From Syngnathus acus (Eukaryota; Chordata; Actinopteri; Syngnathiformes; Syngnathidae): 64,000 nucleotides of DNA. Positions 12,978 through 26,200 of the stretch are shown piece after piece. The stretch covers positions 4,558,967-4,622,966 of the forward strand of contig NC_051091.1 of assembly GCF_901709675.1 (NCBI RefSeq), written 5' to 3'. The notes below the pieces were generated by a model. That model was not told the DNA's origin. It searched no databases and saw only the letters and a list, made by a program, of their open reading frames with translations. The stretch's first letter is position 1; each line of letters opens with the position of its first letter. The translations under genes and the position numbers were made by a program.

Positions 12978-15900
12978 CTAGGAAGAGTTTTTATCATTTA
13001 CCGAAGTCTTTTCTTTCTCCTTGGATTTTTCATGTTTGCTATTTTTATCTTCTCTCCTTTCCCGGGTTCTACTTGTTTCTCGGCGGTCCCTGCCACGGTC
13101 TCTTTCACGGTCTTTATCTCTGTCTTTTTCCCGGTCTCTGTCTTTCTCCCGGTCTCGATCTTTCTCCCGGTCTCGATCTTTCTCCCGGTCTCGATCTTTC
13201 TCCCGGTCTCGATCTTTCTCCCGGTCTCGGTCTTTCTCCCGGTCTCGGTCTTTCTCGCGGTCTCGGTCTTTCTCGCGGTCTCGGTCTTTCTCCCGGTCTC
13301 GGTCTTTCTCCCGGTCTCGGTCTTTCTCCCGGTCTCGGTCTTTCTCCCGGTCTCTGTCTTTCTCCCGGTCTCGGTCCTTCTCCCGGTCTCGGTCCTTCTC
13401 CCGGTCTCTGTCTTTCTCCCGATCTCTGTCTTTTTCCCGATCTCTGTCTTTCTCCCGGTCTCTGTCTTTCTCCCGGTCTCTGTCACGGGATCTGTCTTTT
13501 TCTCGACTCCTATCCTTCTCTCTTTCCCGGTCCCGGTCTTTGTCTACGTCTCGGTCTTTCTCTCTTTCTCTATCTGGATCTTTGTCTCGCTCTTTCTCTC
13601 CATCTCTATCTTTGTCTCTGCCTCTGTCACGATCTCTGTCTTTATCTTTGTCACGATCTTTTTCTCTGTCCCTCTCCCTGTCTTTGTCTCTGTCACTGTC
13701 CTTTTCTTTGTCTCTGTCTCTACCTCGGTCTTTCCCTCGATCCCGGTCTCTACTTCGGGACCTGTCGCGTCTCCTGTCTCGCTCACGGTCTCGCTCTTTA
13801 TCGCGATTTCGTCCTCTTTCGCGATCATAATCCCTTCTGTCTGAGTCCCTGTCCTTGACTCTGTCCTTTTCTCTTTCTCTGTCACGGTCTCTCCTCTTGT
13901 CTGTGTCTTCATCCTTGTGTCGCTCCACCTCTGCCTCTTTATTTTTCTCGCTCTCTTTTCCTTTGCTGTGATCCCGTTCTCTGCTGGATTCACGATCGGT
14001 GTTGCGCTCTCTGCTTCTCTCCCATTCTCGTTCTCGGCTCCACCGCTTGCCCTGATTCCTCTCCCACAAGGACCTCGCGGAGGAAGGGTTGTCGCGGTCT
14101 CTGTCTCTTCTGCAGTCACCAGAGAGCTCCTTAAGTCTTTCTTCTAATGACTGAGCGGGAGCAGAAACTTGTTCTCGGAGCCCGACTTCAAAGTGACCGA
14201 AGGGTTCCGTGCTTTGCGGTTCTGAGCCCTCTCGGTTGGTGTTGGTTCTCCTCATGACATCAGGGGAATGTCGGCGCCAGAAGTCCTCTCGCCGAATATC
14301 TGGACTGTGACCGCCTATGTGACTCGGAGGAGCAATAGGAGCCTCGGTGGGGGTCGGTAGCAGAGGGCCACTGTGGCGAACAGGTCTTGCCTCATCAGAA
14401 AACCTTCTTGCCTCATCTGAAAACCGATCAAAGCGGTAGCGTTCAGAGCCACCAAAAGGCTGAGTCTGATCTCTCATTGCTCGATTTTCCTGAAGTGGAG
14501 GAAGAGCCATGTGCTCATTCAAAGCTCCTCGATGTGGTGGCGAATGTAGCCTGGCGACCCCAAACTTGTTTCTATTCTCCTGAAGAGGAGAAAGAGGTGT
14601 GTGCTCATCCAAAGCTCCTCGATGTGGTGGTGAGTGTAACCTGTGAACCCCAAACTTGTTCCTATTCTCCTGACGAAGAGCTATGTGCTCATCCAGACCT
14701 CCTCGATGTGGTGGCGAGTGTGGCCTGGGACCTCCAAACTTGTTCCTATTCTCCTGACGAAGAGCTATATGCTCATCCAGACCTCCTCGATGTGGTGGCG
14801 AGTGTGGCCTGGGAACTCCAAACTTATTTTGTGGATTGATCTCCACAATAGAATGCGGGCCTCTTGAGTCATCATACTGACTAGGTGGAAGACCCCGGTA
14901 AGCGGTCGCCGGGCTGTCTTTGAAAATATTGGGAGGATGACTGAGATGTTGGTCCGCATGTGTGAATGAGTGACTATCTTTACTATAGTGGTCCCTGGGG
15001 CCACGGCTTTGGTCTCCCATTGGGGGTTGCATTTGAATTGGACTTGGATCACCATATTGAGATGGTAGGGGACCCCTTGGCCCTGAGAAGATGGAAGGGG
15101 GAGGAAGCCTGTTATCAAAATGTCCCGGTGGTGGTGCTGTGAAAGGTGGAGGAGGACCTCTGTTTCCAGGAAAATTAAATGGTGGAGGTGGACCAGCAAA
15201 TCGTGGAGGAGGTAGCTGATTCTGTCCATCAAACGTAGGTGGGAGGGGAAAGCCTGGAGGAGGGCATTGTTGTGCACTATGCTGAGGGGGGAGAAGAGGA
15301 TCAAACATTTGAGGTGGAGGACCTCTCTGGCCAATTGGTGGGTAAAGTGGTGGTGTTACTCTAGGTGGTAAAAGGTTCTGAGGAGGTGGTCTGGAGAGCG
15401 GCTGCTGTGGAGGTGGTAGTTGGGGGCGTGTCCATTGGTTTTGATAGGGGGGGAAACTCGGAGGGAGGCCGTATGGATGGCTGCTGTCAGCTTGGATTGG
15501 AGGACCAAGTACTGGAGGACCAAGTACTGGAGGACCAAGTACTGGAGGAGGACCGTGGATAGCTGGTGGGGGTCCTTGCACAGACTGTGGCGCAGACATT
15601 GAAGAGATGCCTTGTATGGGTGGTGGTACTGACATTGATGGAGGCCTCATCATTGGATTCTGTCCGTGCATTGGTTGAGATTGGAGATAACTAGATGGTC
15701 GGGGGATGTCACTTTGTGATCTATAATCATCGTCAAAGTCTGATGTTGCCCTGTGATGTCGCGGATAATGAGAATGAGTGTCCCCGAGGACTGGAATTGC
15801 CGAAGTAATTGTCGAGGAGTTTGGTGGCTCATTGTAGGAGCTACAAATTGCCGCTTCTTGGCTATTGTCATCGTATTCTGAATCCTCTTTACCTTTTAAA

Positions 15901-17263
15901 ATACTTGCAGCATTTGGCCAAATGCTATACTTGTCTGCCTCGGTTTCAGCCTGGACGCTCTCATCTTGCTCGGCTTTCATTTTCTCTTCATTGTCTTGAA
16001 GATAGTCATACTCCAGATCAGGTTCCAAAGTCTCTCCTAATAAAGGAATGGACACCTCTTCTTTTGAAGTCTCCATAAAGGGCAATGTCTCAGATTTCTC
16101 TTCCTCCATTGGTAATGGCTTCTCCGGGTCTTGTGAGGAGTCGGGAAGCTGAGCAACAGAAGCCACCTGTGGCTCTTGAACTGACTGCTGAGGTGTCGAA
16201 GAGTCATTGGAAGACAACTCCTCTTTATCAAGCAGCTCATCTGTTGTTTTTGTTGTGATGCCCGCCCCCTGGCGAGATTCCCGGCTCTGGCGAGGATCTC
16301 TGCTCTGGTTGATCGTGGGTGTGGCCGATTTCACAAGCTCTTCCACTTTTTTACCAAGCTGCATTAACTGACTACCGCCCAAAATGGCTGGGGGTGTTTG
16401 TGAAGGCCCGGGCAAGTCAGTGGACGGCACATGTTTGTCTTCCTGTTTTGGGAGTGTCAGCTTTCCTTTCTGTTTAAGGCTTGCCAGGATCTTTTCCGGG
16501 TCTGTTACGTCATCACATGAAGACTTTCCAGTTTCATCTGCTACAGTAGTTTGGACTTCATCAAATATTGAGTCATCTTCGGGGTCATATGCAATGTCGT
16601 CACCTTCGCTCTGTAAAACGTCAGGTTTATTTACTACCTCAATCGGTTTAATAGGCACACTGTAACCCATACTTGGGTTATACTCTTCCTCAGGGTCATA
16701 TGGTCGGTCATCTTCATCCTCCTCAACCTGTTTGTCTTTTGTCTGTGCAAACTGTTGCACAATTGGATCGATCATTGTAGAGTGCGGAATGGAAGATTCT
16801 GCACCCTGATCAGATGGCGAGTTGGAAGCTTCAGAGTCTGGCTTTTTCTTGCCAAACAGAGTGTTGAGGATCGTCTGGAGAGGAGTGGCGGTTGCTGCAG
16901 GGGCAGGGATAGAGCTGGATGAGGATGGAGACTCCACACCCGTGACAGAGGACGTGGCGGGTGCTTTAACGGTTGACAAAAGAGAAAAGACAGATGGGGT
17001 GGCCACAGCGACATTTGGGGTCGCGGAGGAGCTGACAGGAGGAGACCCTGGGGGAGTAGTACTGAAAGGAATGTCCAAACTTTGGCGTGTGCTTCGATCC
17101 ACTTTGACTGAGAGAGGTGGCTTTGGAAGACCAGTCTCATCAATATCTTTGATTTGCATCTTAGATCGTTTCTCATCACTTTCCAATGGAACACCGGGAC
17201 GCTTTCTATCCTTCTGGCAGATCAAGAGGCCCAGTAGAAGGTTGGGCCGGGCTGGCTCCAGTC
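12978..17263 (-). CDS. dido1: dido1 terminal coding exon (exon 16)
   Basis: A single 4,286-nt exon codes residues about 1348-2774. In order it holds LEPARPNLLLGLLICQK, STTPPGSPP, LQTILNTLFGKKK, DDRPYDPEEEYNPS, IAYDPEDDSIFDE, a Pro-rich region with a tandem VLGPP, FAGPPPPFNFPGNRGPPPPF, four copies of an NKFG...HSPPHRG...QENR repeat, an RDRDR region and about twenty DREKDR hexapeptides. It ends with a basic tail that closes KTSVNDKNSS. The motif order matches the human DIDO1-3 terminal exon. The opposite strand also reads open across the repeats, an artefact of the repeated codons. Confidence 0.95.
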
Positions 17264-20200
17264 CTGCAAAATAACAAACGAGTGAATTAACAAATGTAAG
17301 ACTCCAATATCTAGAAGTTTTAGACGTTAGACTGTGGTTTAAGACTAAATCATTTGATGTAGTCAGCTGTTCCGTTCCATTTATATTTGTGTGAATGTGA
17401 GACAGCTGAGACACAAACAAGAGTCCAGTTGATTCTTCCTTAAGAAGCATACCTGGTCCATCAAATGGCAAAAGTTTGGAGGGTAGTGGGTCCTTTGAGG
17501 CCAAAGGAATCAGATAGAGGTCTTTGATCCTCCGGTTACTGTTAGCTACCACACCAAATCTTTTCCTGCTGCTGAAGTAACAGAAGAGAGACACGTAAGC
17601 TACTTCCTCTTCCTCTGTGGCTGGCTGGAATCGGATCAAACACAGCTCCTGTGATCAGAAATAGGGGCAAGATCAATATTCTGAATGAAGGAGAGAAACA
17701 AAAAAAAAACCACCTTTTCAAAAACCAACCTTGGACAACGATGTTTTCAACTTCCCAACATAGTCCCACACTGTGTTTGGAGAGATGCGTCCTCCAACAT
17801 GAATGGTGTCTGGCAAATCCTGCGTAATATTGATTAGACATGAAGAGTTTCAGTTTTTAAAACCTGCACACAAATTCACTCGCAACATGACTAGCGAAGT
17901 TTACTTGCCTCTTTTAGGTACTCAAAAGAGCCTGAAACCAAGTAAGCTTTGGTTACAAACTTGGCCACAGACTGCATGTTGATGAAGCCTTTCCAAATCC
18001 TCTCTTGACCATGGAGGAAGATTGCAGTCTCCCCCTCAGGAGGAGGCTCAGAACTACTGGGAAAAATAAAAATAAAATTGAAAAACAATCCATGTTAGTT
18101 TAAAAAAGAAATAAAAATAATAAAAAGTCTCTTTCTGAGATCATGTTACAAAAATCAGGGCAGGCAGATTTAAAAGCACAACACCCTCGCTAGATTGTCG
18201 GTTATACTGTGTGGCAGTTGCCACAATGTATCATTTTTAACTTAAGACACACACACAGGTTGCTAAACAGTCTCAGATCATCTAAATGATCATTTCAATA
18301 AAGTATGTACCTTGTTCTGGATGGTTTTGACAAAGCCAACAAGGATGGAGGAGCAGGGGGCATCGGAAGGGGTGCTTTGGTGGCAACATCCAAAGGAGCA
18401 ATGACAGGAGCGGCGAGTGGCTCTGCCATGGTGTTTGTGGGTTTTTCTGAAGGAGTGTAAGTGACCGTAACGCCGGAGCCATGCCTGGCCATGCGCGGGT
18501 CTCTTCGTGAGATGCTGACAGAGGAAACAGCGGGGGCGATGGCCTGCATAGCCATATTGTTAGGGTCCTCTTGGTAAAGTTGTGGCTGTGGTTCGACGAC
18601 GACGGCCGGTTCTATGCCGGGCTGGTATGGCGGTGGGATGAGCTGTTGGTAGACCGTGGCCGCTTGCGGTTGGCCGACGGCACTGGCTGAATGCATCTCT
18701 TGTCTGGGTTGGTCGGACTTCCTGGTGGGTTTGGATTTTTTGGATGCAATCTCATCTTCTGTCTTTTGACCTATGTGGAAAGGAGAAAGACCTTAGAAGG
18801 AAACCGTAGTGGTAGTAATGTCTTACAAAAGGGATGTAACTTACCACAACGATTGCTATAACACTACAATGTAAACAATAAGTATTATAAATATAATATA
18901 TATTACAGTATATTATATTGAACTCGTTACTTCCTGTTTTCCAACTGTACAGTCATTGGCTGGCTTTTCACCACTGAAACGTCGTTAACTGGATTAGACG
19001 TTCATTAAATCATGATGTCACTCGGTGTGTGTGTGTGTGTACATATTACTCATTACGAGCTCACACTTTGATTTACTTTAGCATGCGGTGTCAGGCAAAT
19101 ATGTTTTTTTTGACTCAATAGAGACAAAGATTATTTGCTCAAGATACAGAACACAGGAAAACAGATTTGCCCCGTCTCATTTACCTGTGCATATTTTACA
19201 GTTGAGGTCAAACAAATGAGTCCTGTGTTCCAACGTTGTGTCTTTGAGCATGGCACTGAAAATATCTGGCATACTACCGCCGCCCTCAGTCGCAGAAGAC
19301 TGAGGTGCAGCTGAAGCAGTGACGCTGGGCTCATCTTGGTCCTAAGAGAATACAATAAGATGGATGTCAAATCCTACACCAGGACAACCTTTTGGACTCC
19401 CTCAATTAAATGCAAAGTATAGTGCAAGTAAGATGAAGGCTTTGAAGTTGAGAAGACGACCGAAAAGATGAAGAGCACTACTACCCAAACTAATGTATTA
19501 ACTTGCAAAAGTGAAGAAAAGGTGTGAAAATAGGAGGAAGATGGTGTGCCATCACTTACGACAGCAGAAGCCATGCGAGAGGACGAAGCTGTGGCAGGAA
19601 TACATACATCTGCATCGGAAGGGGGCGGGGCATCCTCCGCATCCACTTTGTGAGAGTCGTGCCTACTGCTTGTTTTGGAATGACCTGAATGGGCCCTTCC
19701 ACTTGAGGACTGGCTCTGCGGGTAAGTACGTGTAATGTTAAAAACATCTCATCATCAAAAGGCCACTCACTAACATTTACCTGGGAGGGGTCAGGCTTCT
19801 TCCACTCCGATATCTCCTTGGAAACCATATCTTCTGCGCTCAGCCTCACCAGTCGGAAAGGGCTAAGATCACCTCTAATTACCTTGTAGAACAAGCCCTG
19901 AACACACACACACACACACACACACACCAGTCATTTAAGCTCTCCATTCAAAGTCAAAAGATTAAAAAATATATATATATTTTAATGAGAAAGTTTGACA
20001 ATCCTGTTGACTCACTTTGTTTTTTGGGTCCTTGAGGTTGAACATGAGCGAGCGGTACTTGTTTTTGTACTTGCTATCTGTGCTGAGGCAGATGTTAAAC
20101 ATCTCCTTCTCGATGGCAACGGCAAGCCTCGCCACCTCGCTCTCCGTCATTGTCAGATCATCGCTGTCGCTCACCCTGGCAGGAAAAGTGCAACGGAGGT

Positions 20201-23200
20201 GTTCTCCCTCAAAACATGCTCTACTTAGTAGGAATACAATCATTTGAAGGACACTCACCTCTTGTAAAGGATGTCGGTCAGGGAGCGACGGATGTTCTGT
20301 CTCATCTGGTGGTTGGCGGGCGGTGGGATCGAGGATGCCGAGGATGAGGTGGCATGATGAGACCTTTGGGATGACGAATGGCTGGAGGAAGCTGAAGACG
20401 CCGGAGATGATGGGACTCTTGACGACGACGATGATTGATGATGGGATGGAGAGTCTTTTTGTTGAGGCTGCTTCTTTGGAATGGTAAAGTTGGTCTTGGT
20501 GACTCTTAGCGCTCCCGTGACGTGGATCGGCCCAGGAGGGTACGGTGACTGAGGCGGTGTGCTTGTCGTTCGCGATTTCTTGGACTTTGTCGCGGCTTTA
20601 CTGGGCGGAGTCGCGGACCTCTTGGTTGCTTTAGAGCTGCTGGACTGAGAGGACGACCTCTTGCCCTTTGGAGACACCTTGGATGCCCGAGTGGTCATGG
20701 TCTTCTTCGCTTTGGAGGAGGTCTTGGAATCAGAAGAGGGTTTAACGTGAGCCGGGACCTGTTTCTTTGACTGTTTCTCTTCTTTGGGAGGGGCTGCAAA
20801 ATAAAAGAAAAAAAGAAAAACACCAAACACTTTAAAATTTGCTGCCAATCACAATACTGACAAATAATTACTGTGGGGTCATTGAATTCATTTGCACAGC
20901 TAGGTGCACTCATAGAACATACAAGTTCAGCCAATGGTGCTTTGAGTGCATATTTAAAGAATTATAAAAACATGCAGGCCATATCCTATCAAAGAAATTC
21001 TGACAGAATGAACAATCTCAAGAGGGGGCAGCATTGGTTCTTGCATGATCAGTTCATCCAAAGACTTTTTAAAAGTAACCTTGTGATTAGTACTCTGGCA
21101 GAACTATCAGCATTTACTATTTAAAATGTACTAAAGCTATATTACATCCAATATGTTCCAAAGTGTGAAAGGACAGACCACTACAGGTTAAAATGAAAAA
21201 CTTGCGATACAAAGATCAAATCTTTGATGAGCTCAGTTCAATCCTGATTGTATAAATGCAATTGAGCAACATGGTCAAGCTTGCAGTACACGAAAAAACA
21301 AAAGCCAAGTAAACCAGTGGTCAACGTACGCAACTTCCTCATGTGACAGTTGATCTTACAATGTCTAAATGCTCATGCAATAAAGATTTTAAGGGTCAAC
21401 AGAGGACATGAAAGCAACCACACTTGGGTGTCAACAGTCCTATTGTGTCAAATTATTCACTGTGACGACCATTGGTTGAAACCTCGCGTGCAGGTATATC
21501 ACAGCTTCATTCTTCCAGTATGACCTCTGAACTTCTCTCAGGCCTCTCTTCTTTCGTTACGCCATTCGGGAGAGGAACACCTGGTAGATTTCTGTTTCAC
21601 CTGCTCGCCATGTGGACCATGGTCTGCACAATCTCGACCTCCAGTGCCTTTTCATACGAAAATGCTTATGTGGTTGACCTTTAACATAACCAGATAGCAA
21701 GCTGACACTGCTCAGAGAATCAATCAATGAAGGGATTCAAAAAATCTGTCTGTCACATCATCTTTTATTTTAAGACAGTTTCCCTCTATAAAAGATGCAT
21801 CATATTGAATGGGCTCGAGGATTAAAAAAAAAAAAAAAACGCCACGTTAACCTGGGGGACAGTAGATCAAGTTCGTTACCAGTTTAATATATCATATTAC
21901 AGACTATCATAATAGTCTGCGGGGCGTTGGGAGTGATGCCGTTACAAGATGTACCTGCTGGAGTGATGAACCAAAGTAGCAGCGACTTAAAACGAGCCTA
22001 CGCACGTGCCTATTCTATCGAAAACAACCTTATGACTGAGCCATAAAATGTCAAATTTGTGTCTGACGTTACAATACAGGGCTATCCCCATATTGCTTTT
22101 TTTTTTTTTTTAAAAAGGGATACCCAAATTCTGCAGCATAGGCCAAAAAAAAAAAAAAAAGGCTTATTTTGCTAACAACCGGATTGACAGTTGTCCAATC
22201 CGCCAAAAGGCAATTTAGCAGGACGACGACAGTCACTGCTTGATGCATGAACGCACCCGCCCATATAAGGAAGCCCCTGACCTTAATAGCGGGGGTCGAT
22301 TTTGCAAAGCTGGCCATTCCTTAGAAGCTACTGACATCACCTCGACAGCATCTCACCGATTCCGATGGCGAGAATCTTTGCAGCGCTTCTGTTGAAATGC
22401 ACCACTAAGGCAGATCACAAACTTACCTTTTCAGCAGCTCCACCCAGAGGCACACGTCATGAAAATCACACTTATGAATGAGTCATGATTACATCTAACA
22501 GAAACTTCAATCAATGTCCTGCTTTAGGTTACGCTAGCATGATAGAAACCACTATCGGCAAGCCACGGAACTAGTTTAACAAGAAGACCCTCAAAGAGAT
22601 ACATACACTTTGTGTTTAAAACTGTTGTTGATATGGGTGTAGTCTTTTCTGGTGGTACTGCAATGTAATTATGGTCGCTGCACCATGACGCAGTGGCGGG
22701 AGGCGGCGGCTGCTCCACAGCATGCGCGTCTTCATCATCCTCATCCGGAGCGTCGTCGTCATCTCCTCCGTCGCTCCCAGAGTCCTCGCCGCTGTCCTTC
22801 TGGGCCCTCGTCTGTCTGGTGGCTTCCCTCTGGACGGATTAAAGAGAAACCCATTAAGGCAGGTTCAGGACAGCACCTCAACAGCTTGCTCTTGTTCGCC
22901 ACTGTGCATCTATGAAGTCAATGCAAGGCAGTTTGCCAAAACACTATTTTCAGGTTCGATTGCATTATGATGATAAATTGATCAACTAGGCCAGCCCTTC
23001 TATAAATTGCAAATAATCAGAGAAATCCAATCGCACGCCAATAACTCCGGTCACCATGTTTTAGTAGCGCTGATTAGCAACTTGCAAATGCAAGACAATC
23101 GGACAGGGATCCGTTTGATCTGTATTGATAGCAAAATGCAGTCTATGCTAGCAGTGTGTTCCTTTGCTCGCATGATCGAAACAAGGACCGAAACTTGATT

Positions 23201-26200
23201 TCATTCCCGAAGATCCAGTGTTGATAATCAATGTGGAAACTTTACAGTTTACCATGCACACAAAACTGCTTTAAGATTTTTTTGTTATGATCAAAGCACA
23301 TCCTCCATCATAAAGTGTTTACGTTCAAGGCATTTTTTTTTTTAAATACCAAAACAGAGACAACAAAGATAAGAAAACTGCACCAGTACAATCATGTCAC
23401 GTTAATGTTCTGTGTGGATAAACTTTGCCGTTCACACACACACACAATCATAAGAAAAGTGTGCCTGTAGAATAGACTTTGAAGTGAAGCTGCCATCTTG
23501 GTGAATTTCATTATACAATTGCTTTATAAAATGACAATAAAGGGCATTCATTCATCCTTTGAAGACGAGTCAACTGTGTGTCTGCTTGCGAGAGCAAAGT
23601 CAACTTGGTTCGAAATGTATTTGATTGCAGGAAACTGTACTTGACATCGTTTCACAACTTAAGATAGTCCAAATTACCTTTGACGCAGAGCTGGATTCCT
23701 GATCTTGGCTCGGAGGCTCTTTGACTTCACCGAATGACTTCACAGTCGCGGCAGCGTGTCTCAGGATGCAGTCATTTCCACAGTACACAGAGTCCGGCTG
23801 GGCGTTGCTCTCGCAGCCGGGACCGATGCATTTGGGAAGTGACACGTCCTCCGCTGCCGCTGACTTTCCGGCCTCTTCCGTCTCGGTTGTTTTCACCTCC
23901 ACGTTTGAAGCCACTTTCTCCTGCTCCATCTCTGTTGGTGCTTTTGGCTCTGCTGTGGGGCACGCTGGCTTTTCCGACACAGGCGCCCCCTTCTGGCCTG
24001 TGTTTGGTGGCGTTGCCTGCTGTACCGTCTGCTCCAAACGAGTACACAATAGCTCATAATAAGCAAGGTGATTGAGATGCGGCCAGCTTGAAAATATCAT
24101 CATTCAGAATTGGACAGTATTCCCATCTTAACCATTATTTATAACATACATTTTTAGTCTTTTAAAAGTATGCAACATGAGCAACCACACAGTGAATATT
24201 TATATACTTTCATACTGTTAAGTCAGATAAGAACCAAGAAGTAAACTTTTAACGCCTTGATTATCTCTTTAAAAAAAAAAAAAAAAAAGTCAAATTATTA
24301 GTGATGACCTACCGGCTGAAAGATTTTTATCTTCTTTTTCCCTGTTGGATTTGTGGCTTTCTCGATCCTGCCTTTGATCCCGATGTCCTCCGCTCCTTTC
24401 TCGTCACTGCCGGCAGATGTTGACGGCAGTTGTGCCTGTGCCCCCGATCTGGTCATGGAGCCCACGTCACCAAAAGCGCCACCAGCAGGAGGTAGAGGTA
24501 AAGCACAAGCTTTGGTCTTGAGGTCTATGCTCAGGGACAGCGTGGAGGTGGCAGGCCTGATCACTTGGCTTTTTTTAGCCGTGCAGTTGGGGCAAACGTA
24601 ATCCTCGCCATTTCTCTCCATCAGACGGCCCCGAGCCTCGGTTATGCCCACACAGTCTCCATGGAACCACTCCTCGCAGCGGTCACAGCAGATCATGAAC
24701 CTAGTGAGGAAGGACATTTGTAATGGCAACCGAGTCGGAATCCCCTCATTATTAATCCTCACGAATCGTCAAAAAGCAAATCACATATGAACGCCTCTAG
24801 ATGGCCGCCACGCTGGACAATATGGCTTCCCTACATGAGCTGATCCTCCACAACACACCCGACAAGTGGAAGAAGTTTCCTTCTGTCATACACATTTTGG
24901 TCTAGATTTGATCTATTGATAGCATCGGGAAAAATTCTCACAGCAACCCCCCCCCCCCCCCCCCCCCCAAAAATGGTTTGTTGAGCCATCCATAAATATT
25001 GCATTATCAGAGGGATCAAGCCATTTAAACACCTGTGGACTGACAAACAGTATGGATTTGAGAGCAAAAATTAAATTGCCCAAATCTGGACATAGAAGGC
25101 GTCAGCCGGACACCAGCGATGTTAAATCTAACATAAGAAAAGTTTCCTCACCTATTCTATTTCAAATTATTATGCATGTTCAGTTTGGGGAAATGAGGAA
25201 AGAATATAGGATTTTAAGACATGTAATCACTAGGGATCATGGCAACTGCAAATAGCTAAACCCGCATATAATTGACACTACCTCCTCACAACTGCCATGA
25301 ACAATATCGGGAGGAAAAACACACACGAATAAGCAGTGGGGTTTGAAAACAACCGGGGAAGGTTAAAGTTTCGCTATTTTTGAAATGTGCCACCCAGTGA
25401 AGCGTTCAAAACAAACCTTTTGTTGTGTTTCTGGCGACAGATGCAATACAGTGCATTGGGGTCGTATCCTTCGTCAGAATCAGTGCTTGAAGATGAGGAA
25501 GAGGAACCGTCATCGCTGTCCTCCTGTTCCCGAGGCTTGCCTGTCTTGCCGACAGCTTGCATGGGAGTCTGTCCCTTGGCAGACGTACTATTTGAACTTG
25601 CCGCCCGCTTTTTATTCACGTATGTTCGAATTGGGCCGCGCTTTACCAACAAGCCGCCTTTTTCTGTGGTCTCCTCCTCGTCGTCGTCGTCATTCTCCTC
25701 TTGATCTTCCCCTTTAACATTTTTCTTCTTTTGCTCTTCCTTTGTCTGCATATCCAACCCAGGCTGGTGTTCCTTATTAGCATTTGTGTCTTCTACTTTG
25801 GCCCCTTTTCCAGATTGCTCCGCATCTTTGTCCTGCGACTCGGCGCCATCTTCGCTGTCTTCATTCTCTGAGCTTTCTTCACCTTTGACCGTGGCGCTTT
25901 GGGATTGGCGTGTCCACCTGCCGCGCTGAGTCGTCTGTCGAGTCTGCTCCCTCGTCCTACTTCGGGTTCTCCTGTCGGACGGCTCGGGCTTGTCTTCCGC
26001 CGTCTTTGTGTCTGCGTTCCCGTCAAAGCTGGCCTCAGAGGCGGTTTCTGCATCAGTTGGGGTTTGCGAAGGAGGATCCCCGCCTTCCAGGGACGGCGGC
26101 GCGCTCTTTCGTAGCACTCTTTTCGTGGTGGAGAGAAATTCCTCCAGTTTGTCGGTACGTTTGGACTGTCTGCCGCTTCGGCGAACAGGATAGCGGCTCT

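Noticed and set aside
12948-13858. Long plus-strand open frames (about 270-298 codons) rich in Ser/Arg/Phe or Pro/Leu/Gly
   Set aside because: They lie antisense to the dido1 DREKDR array. Periodic codons keep every frame open, and the real gene is the minus-strand frame.
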